From Corynebacterium nuruki S6-4 (GTDB lineage: Bacteria; Actinomycetota; Actinomycetes; Mycobacteriales; Mycobacteriaceae), in assembly GCF_007970465.1 (NCBI RefSeq), contig NZ_CP042429.1:1054001-1118000 (forward strand): DNA of 64,000 nucleotides. The letters run 5' to 3'. The position numbers and the translations under genes are program-made. Positions within the stretch are counted from its first letter, which is position 1; every line of letters starts with the position of its first letter. The notes under the pieces are model-generated. The model ran no database searches. It was not told the origin of the DNA and was given only the letters and a program-made list of their open reading frames with translations. This document shows positions 49,050 to 58,400 of this stretch, one piece after another.

Positions 49050-50168
49050 ATGAAGATCACCGGAGCAGTCCTCGAGGAGATCGGACGCGCCCGGCCGTAC
49101 GCCGGGACCACCCCCATCACCGTCAGCGAGCTCGACCTCACCGCCCCCGGCCCCACCGAGGTGCTCATCAGGGTCGAGGCCGCGGGCCTGTGCCACTCCG
49201 ACCTGTCCGTGGTCGACGGCAACCGGCCCCGGCCCGTGCCCATGCTGCTCGGTCACGAGGCGGCCGGACTGGTCGTCGAGACCGGCGCCGAGGTCACCGA
49301 TCTCGCCGAGGGGGAACGGGTCACCATGACTTTCCTGCCCCGCTGCGGCGAATGTGACGCGTGCCGGACCGACGGCCGGCTGCCCTGTGAACGCGGTTCG
49401 GCGTCCAACACCGCCGGGACGCTGCTGCACGGCTCCCGGCATCTCAGCCGGGACACCGGCGACGAGGCCGAGACCGTCCAGCATCACCTTGGCGTCTCCG
49501 GTTTCGCGACCTATGCCGTGGTGGACCGCGCCTCGCTGGTGAAGATCGGCAACGACGTGCCCCCGGCCATCGCCGCCGTCCTCGGCTGCGCCGTCCTGAC
49601 CGGCGGCGGTGCCCTGCTCAACGCCGTGCAGCGCGCGGACGGGGAATCCGTGATGATCGTCGGCCTGGGCGGGGTGGGCATCTCCGCACTCATCTCGGCG
49701 GTCGCCGAGGACAAGGGCGACGTCATCGCCGTCGACGCCCTCCCGGAGAAGCTGGATCTCGCCCGCGAGCTCGGCGCCACCGCCGTCTACACCCCCGCCG
49801 AGGTCGCGGAGCAGGGCATCCGGGCCTCCCACACCCTCGAGTGCGCCGGTCATCCGCGCGCCTTCGAGACCGCCTTCGCCGCGACGAAGCCGGGTGGCCG
49901 GACCGTCACCGTCGGCCTGCCGCACCCGGACGCCATGTCCGAGGTCCCGCCGGCGGTCATCACCGGTGAGGCGCGCACCGTCATCGGCAGCTACCTGGGG
50001 TCGGCGGTACCGCAGCGCGACATCCCGAAGTTCGCCGACTGGTGGCGGTCCGGGAAGCTCCCGGTCGAGAAGCTGATCTCCCGGACGATCCGGCTCGACG
50101 AGATCAACGAGGCCATGGACGAGCTGGCTGACGGCCGTGCCGTCCGGCAGGTCATCCTGTTCGACTGA
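49050..50168 (+). CDS. Zinc-dependent alcohol dehydrogenase
   Basis: A 372-residue medium-chain dehydrogenase of the class III/aryl-alcohol type. Catalytic-zinc residues are in EAAGLCHSDLSVVDG and MLLGHEAAGLVVETG. Three of the structural-zinc cysteines appear in RCGECDACRTDGRLPC (four Cys in total). The cofactor site is IVGLGGVGISAL. The C-terminal segment KFADWWRSGKLPVEKLISRT is common to FrmA-like enzymes. RBS AGAAAGG is 8 bases before ATG 49050. It is followed after 94 bp by an aldehyde dehydrogenase, together oxidising an alcohol to an acid. The natural alcohol is unknown. Confidence 0.9.
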   Translation: MKITGAVLEEIGRARPYAGTTPITVSELDLTAPGPTEVLIRVEAAGLCHSDLSVVDGNRPRPVPMLLGHEAAGLVVETGAEVTDLAEGERVTMTFLPRCGECDACRTDGRLPCERGSASNTAGTLLHGSRHLSRDTGDEAETVQHHLGVSGFATYAVVDRASLVKIGNDVPPAIAAVLGCAVLTGGGALLNAVQRADGESVMIVGLGGVGISALISAVAEDKGDVIAVDALPEKLDLARELGATAVYTPAEVAEQGIRASHTLECAGHPRAFETAFAATKPGGRTVTVGLPHPDAMSEVPPAVITGEARTVIGSYLGSAVPQRDIPKFADWWRSGKLPVEKLISRTIRLDEINEAMDELADGRAVRQVILFD

Positions 50169-50262
50169 ACGCCTACCCTGGGCGGCAGACCCCGGATCCC
50201 ATCTCCGGGACACACTCCATGAGACAGACTCGAGACAGACACCAGAAAGACAAGGAACCGTC

Positions 50263-51735
50263 ATGACCGACATCTCCACCCTCCTCTCGAAGGTCCCCAC
50301 CGGCCTGCTCATCGGCGGGCAGTGGCGCGACTCCTCCGACGGCACCACCGTCGACGTCGACAACCCCGCCACCGGCGAACACCTCGCCACACTGGCCTCC
50401 GCCACCAGTGAGGACGCCGTCGCAGCATTGGACGCCGCCTGTGCCGTCCAGGAGTCCTGGGCCCGCACCGCCCCGCGCACCCGCTCCGAGATCCTGCGGA
50501 AGGCCTTCGAGCTCGTCCACGAACGCGCCGAGGACTTCGCCACCCTCATGACCCTCGAAATGGGCAAGCCGCTCGCCGAGGCCCGCGGCGAGGTCACCTA
50601 CGGCGCCGAATACCTCCGCTGGTTCGCCGAGGAGACTGTCCGCCACTACGGCCACCACACCGAGGTCCCCGAAGGCACCCTGCGCATGACGACCCGCCAC
50701 AAGCCGGTCGGCCCGTGCCTGCTGATCACCCCCTGGAACTTCCCGCTGGCGATGGCCACCCGCAAGGTCGCCCCCGCGATCGCCGCCGGCTGCACCATGG
50801 TCCTCAAGCCCGCCAAGCTCACCCCGCTGACCGCCCAGTACTTCGCGCAGACCATGGCGGACGCCGGACTGCCCGACGGCGTCCTCAACGTCGTCACCTC
50901 GCAGTCGGCGTCCTCGGTCTCCGAACCGCTGATGGCCGACCCGCGGCTGCGCAAGGTCTCCTTCACCGGCTCCACCCCCGTCGGCCGCACCCTGCTCAAG
51001 GCCGCCGCCGACAACGTCCTGCGCACCTCCATGGAGCTCGGCGGCAACGCCCCGGTCATCGTCTTCGCCGACGCCGACCTCGATGTCGCCGTCGAGGGTG
51101 CGATGGCCGCCAAGATGCGCAACGGCGGCGAGGCATGCACCGCCGGCAACCGCATCCTCGTCGAGGAATCGGTCGCCGCCGAGTTCACCGAGAAGTTCGT
51201 CGCCCGGATGGAAGGGCTCGTCACCGGCGACGGCCTGGAGGACAACACCGACCTGGGCCCGATGATCGAGGCGAAGGCCGTCGACAACCTCGAGTCCCTC
51301 GTCGCCGACGCCGTCAACCTCGGCGCCCGCGCCGCCGTCGGCGGTCAGCGTCTCGACGGTCCCGGCAACTTCTTCGCCCCCACCGTCCTCGTCGACGTAC
51401 CCACCGAGGCCCGCGTGTTCCGCGAGGAGATCTTCGGGCCGATCGCCCCGATCTTCACCTTCCGCACCGAGGAGGAGGCCGTCGCCCTGGGCAACGACAC
51501 CGAGTACGGTCTCGCCTCCTACGTGTTCACCCAGGACCCGGCGCGGATGTACCGGCTCGCCGACGGTCTGGAGTTCGGCCTGATGGGCTACAACTCCGGG
51601 GTGATCTCGAACGCCGCCGCACCGTTCGGCGGCGTCAAGCAGTCCGGCCTCGGCCGCGAGGGTGGCGCCGAGGGTATCGCCGAGTACTCCACCGTGCAGT
51701 ACATCGGCCAGCGCGACCCCTACGCCGGCCGGTAG
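50263..51735 (+). CDS. gabD: NAD(P)-dependent aldehyde dehydrogenase, succinate-semialdehyde type
   Basis: A 490-residue aldehyde dehydrogenase. LIGGQWRDSSDGTTVDVDNP, ITPWNFPLAMATRKVAPAI, the Glu of MELGGNAPVIVFADADLD and the catalytic Cys in NGGEACTAGNRILVEE identify the GabD-like branch, as does GREGGAEGIAEYSTVQYI at the end. It would oxidise succinate semialdehyde to succinate, which could serve GABA released by the PuuD-like enzyme 46 kb away. Its pairing with an alcohol dehydrogenase also allows a general 4-hydroxybutyrate or aromatic aldehyde role. RBS AAGGAA precedes ATG 50263. The symbol is given by family only. Confidence 0.85.
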   Translation: MTDISTLLSKVPTGLLIGGQWRDSSDGTTVDVDNPATGEHLATLASATSEDAVAALDAACAVQESWARTAPRTRSEILRKAFELVHERAEDFATLMTLEMGKPLAEARGEVTYGAEYLRWFAEETVRHYGHHTEVPEGTLRMTTRHKPVGPCLLITPWNFPLAMATRKVAPAIAAGCTMVLKPAKLTPLTAQYFAQTMADAGLPDGVLNVVTSQSASSVSEPLMADPRLRKVSFTGSTPVGRTLLKAAADNVLRTSMELGGNAPVIVFADADLDVAVEGAMAAKMRNGGEACTAGNRILVEESVAAEFTEKFVARMEGLVTGDGLEDNTDLGPMIEAKAVDNLESLVADAVNLGARAAVGGQRLDGPGNFFAPTVLVDVPTEARVFREEIFGPIAPIFTFRTEEEAVALGNDTEYGLASYVFTQDPARMYRLADGLEFGLMGYNSGVISNAAAPFGGVKQSGLGREGGAEGIAEYSTVQYIGQRDPYAGR

Positions 51736-51873
51736 GACTGCCTCAGGGCTTGTCTCTGCTCCGGCGGCGCAGCGGTCGCACACGGGGCATGTCCTCCTCG
51801 GCCGGTCCTGCACCACCCGTCACTCCCGGATCATCCGCACCATCCGCATCATCCGGGCTAATAGTGTCGGGAT

Positions 51874-51914
51874 GAAAATCAGTTATGCTATGCGACATAG
51901 CATAACTGATTTTC
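51874..51914. repeat. Perfect AT-rich palindrome (19-bp arms)
   Basis: GAAAATCAGTTATGCTATG (51874-51892), spacer CGA, and its exact complement (51896-51914) form a 41-bp dyad. It is strikingly AT-rich for this genome and followed by CATCATATATAT. There is no T-run after the stem, so it is not a standard intrinsic terminator. It lies 16 bp before direct repeat copy A. The 472-bp gap 51736-52207 otherwise holds no convincing gene. Confidence 0.8.
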
Positions 51915-51930
51915 GTCATCATATATATCC

Positions 51931-51987
51931 CCCCGATCGTGTTCGAACAGTGAAGCACCGGTAGCCCGTCGCTGTCCGGTGGCACCG
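51931..51987 (+). repeat. 57-bp direct repeat, copy A
   Basis: Matches copy B (53849-53905) at 52 of 57 positions. The shared core is CGTGTTCGAACAGTGAAGCA followed by CCGG, and the second block is GTCGCTGTCCGGTGGC. The core contains the palindrome TGTTCGAACA. It lies upstream of the gene at 52208 and downstream of the AT-rich palindrome. Confidence 0.8.
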
Positions 51988-52160
51988 TCGGCGTTGTTCT
52001 TCAGTACCCCGGCTCTACCGCCGGTCATCCGGGACAGTCGACAACGCTGTCGTCACTGGTCACGTCATCTTCCCGCGATGCTGTGCGCATCGGCATCACG
52101 GGATTTTCCGGCGAAGTGCCGCAGCACTGCCATCCCTTCGTCGACATCAACGACTGCGGT

Positions 52161-52200
52161 TATACTCAGACACCGATTCCTATTTTCAGCCTTAAAAGGA
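52161..52200 (+). promoter_or_regulatory. -10 box and ribosome binding site of the DUF726-type gene
   Basis: TATACT at 52161-52166 is a good -10 box. AAAAGGA at 52194-52200 lies 7 bases before GTG 52208 and decides that start. Unlike many neighbours this gene has a normal leader with a Shine-Dalgarno sequence. The surrounding bases are visibly AT-richer than the flanking genes. Confidence 0.55.
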
Positions 52201-52207
52201 CGGTTCT

Positions 52208-53848
52208 GTGAACGGATTCCCCGACACCGTGACGATTTCTCCCCAGACAGAGGAAGGCCAGTTCACCTGCGAAATCTGGTCGCCCAAGGGACTCTTCGTC
52301 CGGGTGACCGGCACGGCTGGGGACCCGTCACCGGATGTGTCCGGCGATGAAGCACTTACCCGCAACACATCACTTGTTCAAGGCCTGTGGAGTGCGGCAA
52401 GCGATTTTCTCCAGAGCACAGCGCTGAAGGAGGATTCGCCGGATCTTGCCGCCGAAATCCTCGCAGATGCCCGGAACTCAGCCGAGGCCGCCGCCGAACT
52501 CGCCGAACTCGCCGAACGGCTCGGGGAGCAAACCACCGAGGGATGGTGCTCGAACTGCGTCACCCTCACTTCCCACCATCAGGTGAAAGATACCGGGCTC
52601 GGTCGCGACATCTTCCTCTGCGACTCTTGCGGGGCGGCGGTGATGCACTGTGCCGCACCGAACTGCACCAGTATGGCAGTCAAGGTGACTGGGCTCAGGG
52701 GCATCGCACCTTACTGCGCCGAACACCGTCATGACATCGCGAGTTTCGAGCGTTCCCGGGAGACCATCGCCGATCTCGCGGACTGGAAGGCCCTCGTCAA
52801 CTATGAAAAGCCCGACCTGGCCAAAGCCACGACCCGGGCAACCGTCGGGCTGGCTGCTGTCGGGGCTGCCGCGGGCGGAGCCTGGCTTGCGGCACCCGCG
52901 ATCGGTGGCATCATCGGGACTCAGTTCATGGCACTGACCGGTGCCGCAGCCACCAACGGCGGGCTGGCATTCCTCGGTGGTGGCGCAGTAGCTGCCGGCG
53001 GTCTCGGAATGGCCGGCGGAACCTATGCCGTCGCGACCGCCGGCGGCCTCCTCGGCGGGATCTACGGCGACCGGATCCTCGGCAGTTATGTCGGGGAAGA
53101 TCCCTCGTTCAAGGTCGAGAAGCTCCGCGACGGATCAGGCACTCCGGTCGTCATCGCCCGTGGCTTCCTCAACGAGAACCAGCCTGAGTGGTTCAAAGCT
53201 GTCCGGGCGGTACAGAAACGTTATCCGGAGTCGCCGGTCTATCTGCTGCACTGGGGAAGCAAGGAGTTCAAGCATCTCGCCAACGCGCTCGGGGTGCAGG
53301 CCGCCGGCCAGGCGGGGAAAAAGTTCATTGTCGGAGCCGTCGCCCGGGCGAGCAAGAAGATGGCGAAAAAGGTCGGCCCGGTCGCCCCGGCCCTCGCGGT
53401 CGGTGACCTGCTGAAGAACCCGTGGCATACCGCCGTTCACCGGGCGAACCGCACCGGGACCGCACTCGCTGCACTCCTCGGCAAGACCGAACAGGACGAG
53501 TTCATTCTCGTCGGGCACAGCCTCGGCGGCCGTGTCATGGCCACCGCTGCGTCGGCCATGGCAGGATTCGGCGCTGCGCCGAAGATCCGGGACATCCACC
53601 TGGTCGGCGCAGCTATCGGTGTGGGCCGGGAATGGCGGCCGCTGAGCGAGGCAGTCACGGGAACGGTGCACAACTACTGTTCGCAGAACGACCCGATTCT
53701 GCGACGGCTCTACCGGACGGCACAGTTGGGGCAACACGCGGTCGGTGAGGTGGGTTTCAACACCCCATTTCCGAACATCGTCGACCACGACGTGTCGACG
53801 CAGGTCAGCGACCACTCCAGGTACTACGACGCCATCGACCTCATCTGA
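52208..53848 (+). CDS. Zinc-ribbon, membrane-inserting, DUF726/TMCO4-like alpha/beta-hydrolase
   Basis: A 546-residue multidomain protein. An N-terminal region with a helical segment rich in Ala/Glu (AEAAAELAELAERLG) leads to a zinc-binding cluster near 115-178: CSNC, CDSC, CAAPNC and CAEH. Two or three Gly/Ala-rich hydrophobic stretches follow (TVGLAAVGAAAGGAWLAAPA; LAFLGGGAVAAGGLGMAGGT). The C-terminal alpha/beta-hydrolase has the nucleophile elbow LVGHSLGGRVM (Ser near 440) and a possible catalytic Asp/His in VDHDVSTQVSDHSRYY. This resembles the DUF726 (TMCO4-like) family. It may be a membrane-acting lipase or esterase controlled by a ligand-sensing zinc ribbon. Composition is less GC-rich than its neighbours, and 57-bp direct repeats flank it, suggesting acquisition by transfer. 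Confidence 0.75.
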   Translation: MNGFPDTVTISPQTEEGQFTCEIWSPKGLFVRVTGTAGDPSPDVSGDEALTRNTSLVQGLWSAASDFLQSTALKEDSPDLAAEILADARNSAEAAAELAELAERLGEQTTEGWCSNCVTLTSHHQVKDTGLGRDIFLCDSCGAAVMHCAAPNCTSMAVKVTGLRGIAPYCAEHRHDIASFERSRETIADLADWKALVNYEKPDLAKATTRATVGLAAVGAAAGGAWLAAPAIGGIIGTQFMALTGAAATNGGLAFLGGGAVAAGGLGMAGGTYAVATAGGLLGGIYGDRILGSYVGEDPSFKVEKLRDGSGTPVVIARGFLNENQPEWFKAVRAVQKRYPESPVYLLHWGSKEFKHLANALGVQAAGQAGKKFIVGAVARASKKMAKKVGPVAPALAVGDLLKNPWHTAVHRANRTGTALAALLGKTEQDEFILVGHSLGGRVMATAASAMAGFGAAPKIRDIHLVGAAIGVGREWRPLSEAVTGTVHNYCSQNDPILRRLYRTAQLGQHAVGEVGFNTPFPNIVDHDVSTQVSDHSRYYDAIDLI

Positions 53849-53905
53849 CCCCGACCGTGTTCGAACAGTGAAGCACCGGCGGCCGGTCGCTGTCCGGTGG
53901 CGCCG
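53849..53905 (+). repeat. 57-bp direct repeat, copy B
   Basis: It starts on the base directly after the stop codon of the DUF726-like gene and ends one base before the -10 box (TACTGT, 53907-53912) of the next gene. It differs from copy A at five positions. Recombination between the copies would remove the gene and its promoter (1918 bp) exactly. Confidence 0.8.
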
Positions 53906-53919
53906 CTACTGTCCCCGGT

Positions 53920-54522
53920 ATGACACCGATCGACACCACCACCGTCCTGTCCTGCCAGGTCACCGGCCACGATCTGGCCACCACCTCCGGACACCTGCAC
54001 CCCGTCACCGCCAGGTTCCCCCACCTCACCGTCACCGGCTGGCTCGCCCGCCACTGCCTCGACGTCCCGCTGTTCCTCGCCGACAGTCTCGACGCGACCG
54101 CCCGGCACACCGCCTACGCCGTGACGAATATCCTCCACGACCTGCCGTGGGACGGGGACGCCGACGGGATCGCGGACAGTTCCGGCTCGATCACCGACGA
54201 TGCGCTCATCATCAGCAGCATCACCGGCGACTTCGCTGTCGACCGCACCCCGGACGTCTTCATCACCGGCCCCGGCCCGGAGGACCCGGCTCCACTGCTG
54301 ACGATTCTGGTCGACCGGCTCGGACTCACCGCCGGCGGTTGTGTGGTCGCCGGCGCGGACCCCGGTCTCGCCGCACTCGGCCTCGCGCCGTGGGAGCACG
54401 GCGACAACGTGTGGTGGCGCCGGATCCCCGGCCGCACCGGCGGTACCGCCCGCTCAGCCGACACTGCCGACACTGTCGACACTGCCACCACGGTCACGAC
54501 CGCCCCTGCCGTCACCGCGTGA
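53920..54522 (+). CDS. Hypothetical protein
   Basis: A 200-residue protein with no family I recognise. It is probably cytosolic with mixed alpha/beta sequence: LSCQVTGHDLATTSGHLHPV at the start, an acidic middle (DLPWDGDADGIADSSGSITD), and GPGPEDPAPLLTILVDRLGL with CVVAGADPGLAALGL. The last 30 residues are a Thr/Ala/Asp repeat-like tail (SADTADTVDTATTVTTAP). TACTGT at 53907-53912 is 7 bases before the ATG, so it is probably leaderless. Its end overlaps the convergent Gfo/Idh/MocA-type gene by 11 bp. GC-rich codon use is like its neighbours. Confidence 0.65.
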   Translation: MTPIDTTTVLSCQVTGHDLATTSGHLHPVTARFPHLTVTGWLARHCLDVPLFLADSLDATARHTAYAVTNILHDLPWDGDADGIADSSGSITDDALIISSITGDFAVDRTPDVFITGPGPEDPAPLLTILVDRLGLTAGGCVVAGADPGLAALGLAPWEHGDNVWWRRIPGRTGGTARSADTADTVDTATTVTTAPAVTA

Positions 54523-55480
54523 GTGCGAAGGCGCGCTCGATGATCTCGAGGACCGCCACGGCGTCCGCCGGGTCGACGGGGACCGGCCCCTCCCCGCGCA
54601 CCGCCGCCACAACCTGCCGGTAGAACGCCGGATAGCCGTCCGGATCGGCGATCACCCCGCCGCGCAACTGGTCCTCCTGCGGGTCGAGCCCCCACGACTC
54701 GTGACCGCCGAGGCTGCCGGTCACGCTGAACCGCGGCGCCTCCCCCGGGGCGACCGCGCTCATCGACAGGTGCGAGTACACGCCGCTGCGGTGGCGGAGG
54801 GCGAGGAAGGCGTCGTCCTCGGCGTCGATGCCCGGCACCCCGGCGTCCCGCACCACCGACGCCTCGGTGTACACGTCGTCGACCGGGCCGAACAGCTGCA
54901 GCGCCTGGTCGATGAGGTGTGCGCCCAGATCGTAGATGATGCCGCCGCCCCGGGACCGCGGCGTGGTGTACCGCCAGGCCTGTTCCGGGTCCGGACGCCA
55001 CCGCTCGAACCGGGAGACAAACCGGCGGACCTCCCCCAGCCGTCCACCGGCGACAAGGTCACGCACGGCCCGGAAGTCGGCGTCCCACCGTCGGTTGTGG
55101 AACACGGTGAGCAGCCGCCCCCGCTCCTCCGCGAGGCGGATCAGCCGACGGGCGGACGCCGCGATCAGGGCGAAAGGCTTGTCGACGACCACGTCGAGGC
55201 CGGCGGTCAGCGCCGCCTCGACCAGCGGGGCGTGACTGTCGTTCGGAGTGGCGACGACCGCCAGGTCACAGCCGGATGTGCGCTCGCCGGGACCCCGGAT
55301 CGCCGCGGCGTCCGACAGGAGTGCCGTGCCCGGGTACCGGCGCCGGACCTCGGCGCGGCGGGCACTGTTCCCGGTGACGACCGCCGACAGGTCGAGGTCG
55401 GGGTCGGCGGCGATGAGCGGGGCGTGGAAGACGCTTCCGGCGTGGCCGTAGCCGATCAGGACGGTGCGCAGTGGTGCCAT
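54512..55480 (-). CDS. Gfo/Idh/MocA-family oxidoreductase
   Basis: A 322-residue NAD(P)-dependent sugar or polyol dehydrogenase-like protein. The Rossmann motif is VLIGYGHAGSVFHAPLI. VVATPNDSHAPLVEAAL and the family signature DVVVDKPFALIAASA with the catalytic Lys of the DKP motif follow, then the C-terminal domain with GGGIIYDLGAHLIDQALQLF. Length is near normal. It begins 19 bp after the MksB stop on the same strand, in the place where a Wadjet operon would carry its JetD/MksG nuclease gene. It may be co-transcribed with MksFEB or simply follow it. Substrate unknown. Confidence 0.88.
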   Translation of the reverse strand: MAPLRTVLIGYGHAGSVFHAPLIAADPDLDLSAVVTGNSARRAEVRRRYPGTALLSDAAAIRGPGERTSGCDLAVVATPNDSHAPLVEAALTAGLDVVVDKPFALIAASARRLIRLAEERGRLLTVFHNRRWDADFRAVRDLVAGGRLGEVRRFVSRFERWRPDPEQAWRYTTPRSRGGGIIYDLGAHLIDQALQLFGPVDDVYTEASVVRDAGVPGIDAEDDAFLALRHRSGVYSHLSMSAVAPGEAPRFSVTGSLGGHESWGLDPQEDQLRGGVIADPDGYPAFYRQVVAAVRGEGPVPVDPADAVAVLEIIERAFALTR

Positions 55481-55499
55481 GGCGCCCCAGGATACGGCG

Positions 55500-58400
55500 C
55501 TATCCCGCTGACTCCACCTGTTCCACCGGCAGCGCGACCTTCGGCCGGGCCCAGGACCGCCCGTTGCCGTCCTTGAGGATGTCGTACTCGACCTCGACAT
55601 GCGGTTCGATCGCACTGTACTTGTCGTTCGGCGCCCCGATGACCAGCTGGAACCCCAGACCCAGCCAGGCGCCGATGGCGCGGGCGGTGAAGTGGGCGTC
55701 CGCCTTGATCAGCGCCTCGTCGAGGAACACCGGCGCATAGCGGGGACGCTCCGCCCCGGCGTCGCCGAGCTGGTAACGCAGCGCGGCACCGACGATGAAC
55801 GCGATGAGCTCCTGGGACTCACCACCGGACTTCTCCCCGATGTGGTCGTAGAGGGCGACATGCTCCCCGGTGGCGGCGTCGATCTTCTCCGCACTGACCC
55901 GCACATGGTTGCGGACGTCGATGAGACTGCCGACATCCGGGGCGTCCGGCCGGATGCGGTCGATGAGGCGGGTCATCCGGTCATAGGCGCGGCCGCGGTC
56001 CTCGTCGGTCGTGGCCGCGTCGATAAGCCCGCGCACCTCCCTCAGTTCGGCGAGGAACCTGGACCGCACCGTGGAGCGGGTGTCGCGCGCGCGGATCTGC
56101 AGCCGGTGGTCGTCATCGTAGAACGGCAGGTCGGCCATGATCCGGTTGATCGGCTCGATGCGTTCCCGGATCTCCCGGCGCGCCTGGGCGAGCGTGGAAT
56201 CCAGGTTGGTGAGGTCGTTGCCGGACAGGGTGAGCAGGCTGGCTTTCCACTCGGCCTCCAGTTCGTGGAGTCCGCTGGTCTCCAGCTCGTCGAGGAGCCG
56301 CTCGAAATCACCGAGGGAACTCTCCGGGTCGGCCCGCAGGTTGGGGTTGGGCCACTGGTCGAGGAAACTCTCGAGGATGCGGGCGAGCTGCCGGTGCTGG
56401 TCGCCGAGGGTCTCCTGGGCCGCGAGGCGGTCGTCGTCGAGCCGGCGGGACGCCGCGGCGACTGCCGCGTCGAACGCCGCCAGATCGGCCTGGCCGTCGG
56501 TGCCGTCGGCGCCGGTCGCGACCCGCTCGGCGAGGTACCGTGCCTGCTCGTCGGTGACCGTCCGGCCCGCCGCCGCAGCCTCGTCGAGGGCGGCGGAGGC
56601 GGTGTCCACCTCATCGACAACCCGGTCCCACCGGGCGGTCGCCGCGGTGTGCCGGGTCGCGGCGACCGCCGCCTGCCCGGTCAGCTCGGTGACCGTCGCG
56701 CCGAGTTCGTCGATCCGGGCGCGGAGGGTACTGATCTCCGGGTTACCGTCGGTGACCTCGGTGATGATCCCGGACCAGCGCCGGTACTCCTGCTCGGCGG
56801 TAGTGGTGTCCAGCTGCTCCCAGGTCGTCTCCGTCACGCGACGGTAGGCGGCCCGGCGGGCGCCGAGCGTGTCCAGGTCGGCGGCGGCCCGGTCTTTCGC
56901 CGCCTCCGCCGCCGCGAGCTGTCCGCGCAGGTCCTCGATCTCCGCGGCGAGTTCGGCCTCCCGGTGCGCCCCGGAGAAGCCGAGCACGTTGCGCCGGCCC
57001 CGGCTCCCCCGGCCGCCCTGCCCGCCGTGGGCACCACGGGTGCCCTGGGAGAGCTGGCCGGTGACCGTGAGTGCGCGGGCGTGGTCGCCGAGCTCGGCGG
57101 CACTGTCGACGCAGACGAAGCCGAAGTTGCGCTCCAGCCGGTCGCGGAGCCAGCCGGTGAAGGGACTGTCCCGGTAGTCGAGGCGGCCGGGCAGGGTCGC
57201 CGGATCAGCGGTCCCGGTGCCGGCCGGTTCCCCGGTCGGCACACCCTCGAAGGACAGCCGGCTGCCGATGCGGACCCCGTCGATGGCGGCGCGGAAGCGG
57301 GGCAGTTCGGCCTCGTCGATGAGGACGGTGGTGGCGAATCCGCCGAGGGCGAGGTTCACCGCCTCCCGCCACGGTTCGAAGTCGGAATGCACGTCGACCA
57401 GTTCGCCGACGAACGGCAGCTCCTCCACGCTCAGTCCGGCGACCTCGGCGAGCAGGACGCGGGCCTGGTGGAGGGCGGTGGGGATGTTGCCGTGGCGGGT
57501 ACCGGCGGTGCGCTGCTCGGCTTCCGCATCGGCCAGCCGCTTGCGCTGCCGGGCGACCGCACCGTGTGCCTCGGCGTAGGCCTCGTAGACCGTCCCCTGG
57601 TCGTCGGGGGTCTCCAGGGCGGTGCGGGCGGTGGCGGCCAGTTCGGCGAAATCCGCGGCCGAATCCACCGTCACCGCGAGGCAGGCGGTGGCCTCGTCGA
57701 ACTGTTCCCGGGTCCGGCGGATCTCAGTGAGGCGCCGTTCGGCGTGGGCCTGCTCGCGGGCGGCGGTCTCGAGGGTGTCCCCACCGGAGCTGCGGAGCAC
57801 CTCGCGCACCCCGTCGCGTTCGGCGGCCGCGGCCTGTGCCGCCGCCGTGTGGGCCTCGGCCTCCGCCCCGGCGCGCTGTGCCTCGGACCGGACGGCGGCC
57901 TCGGCGTCCCGCAGCAGGTCGAGGCGGCGTCCGGTCCGCCAGAGGGCGGCAGGTGAGGCGGGGTCGGCGAAACGGCCGACCTCGTCGGCCAGGCGCAGCC
58001 GGTCGGCGGCATCCCGGGCGGTCGCGCGGATCTCCCGGATCGGACGCAGCGTCCGGACCTGCCGCTGGGCCTGCACCATCCGGTCGCGGGTGGCCTCCAG
58101 CTCGTCGAAGTGGGCGACGACCTCCTCGGCGGTCGCCATTGTCGTCGGGACGTCGAGCACCATCCGCTTGTACAGTTCGTCGACGGTGGTGATCTGCTGG
58201 CCGGCCTGGATCCGGGCGAGCAGGTTCATGGCCTTGGCGCCGCCGCCGGCCGCGCCGATGCCGAGGACGGACTGGACACGGGCGAGGAACTCGCGGTCGG
58301 TGGCGAAGGTCTCCAGGCCGGTGGCCCGCACCGCCGCATCAGAGAGCCGGTGGGCGGCGGCCTTTTCCAGGACGCCCAGGTCGAAGTCCCCGTCGGTGAC

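Noticed and set aside
51874..51914. Palindrome as a lox or dif recombination site
   Set aside because: The spacer is only 3 bp and the arms do not resemble known Xer or Cre core sequences; kept only as an unexplained palindrome.
51938..51950. TGTTCGAACA in the direct repeats as a LexA/SOS box
   Set aside because: The actinobacterial SOS box has GAAC followed by GTTC with a spacer of four; here the half-sites are in the opposite order (GTTC then GAAC).
51743..51985. 80-codon minus-strand frame across the AT-rich palindrome (acidic tail ending RRRSRDKP)
   Set aside because: It could be the tail of a truncated gene, but its first half is just palindrome and repeat sequence and there is no ribosome binding site or family match.
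53920..55500. A hidden JetD/MksG nuclease after mksB
   Set aside because: Both genes here are clear (Gfo/Idh/MocA oxidoreductase and an unknown 200-residue protein), and no frame shows toprim or DUF2220 features.
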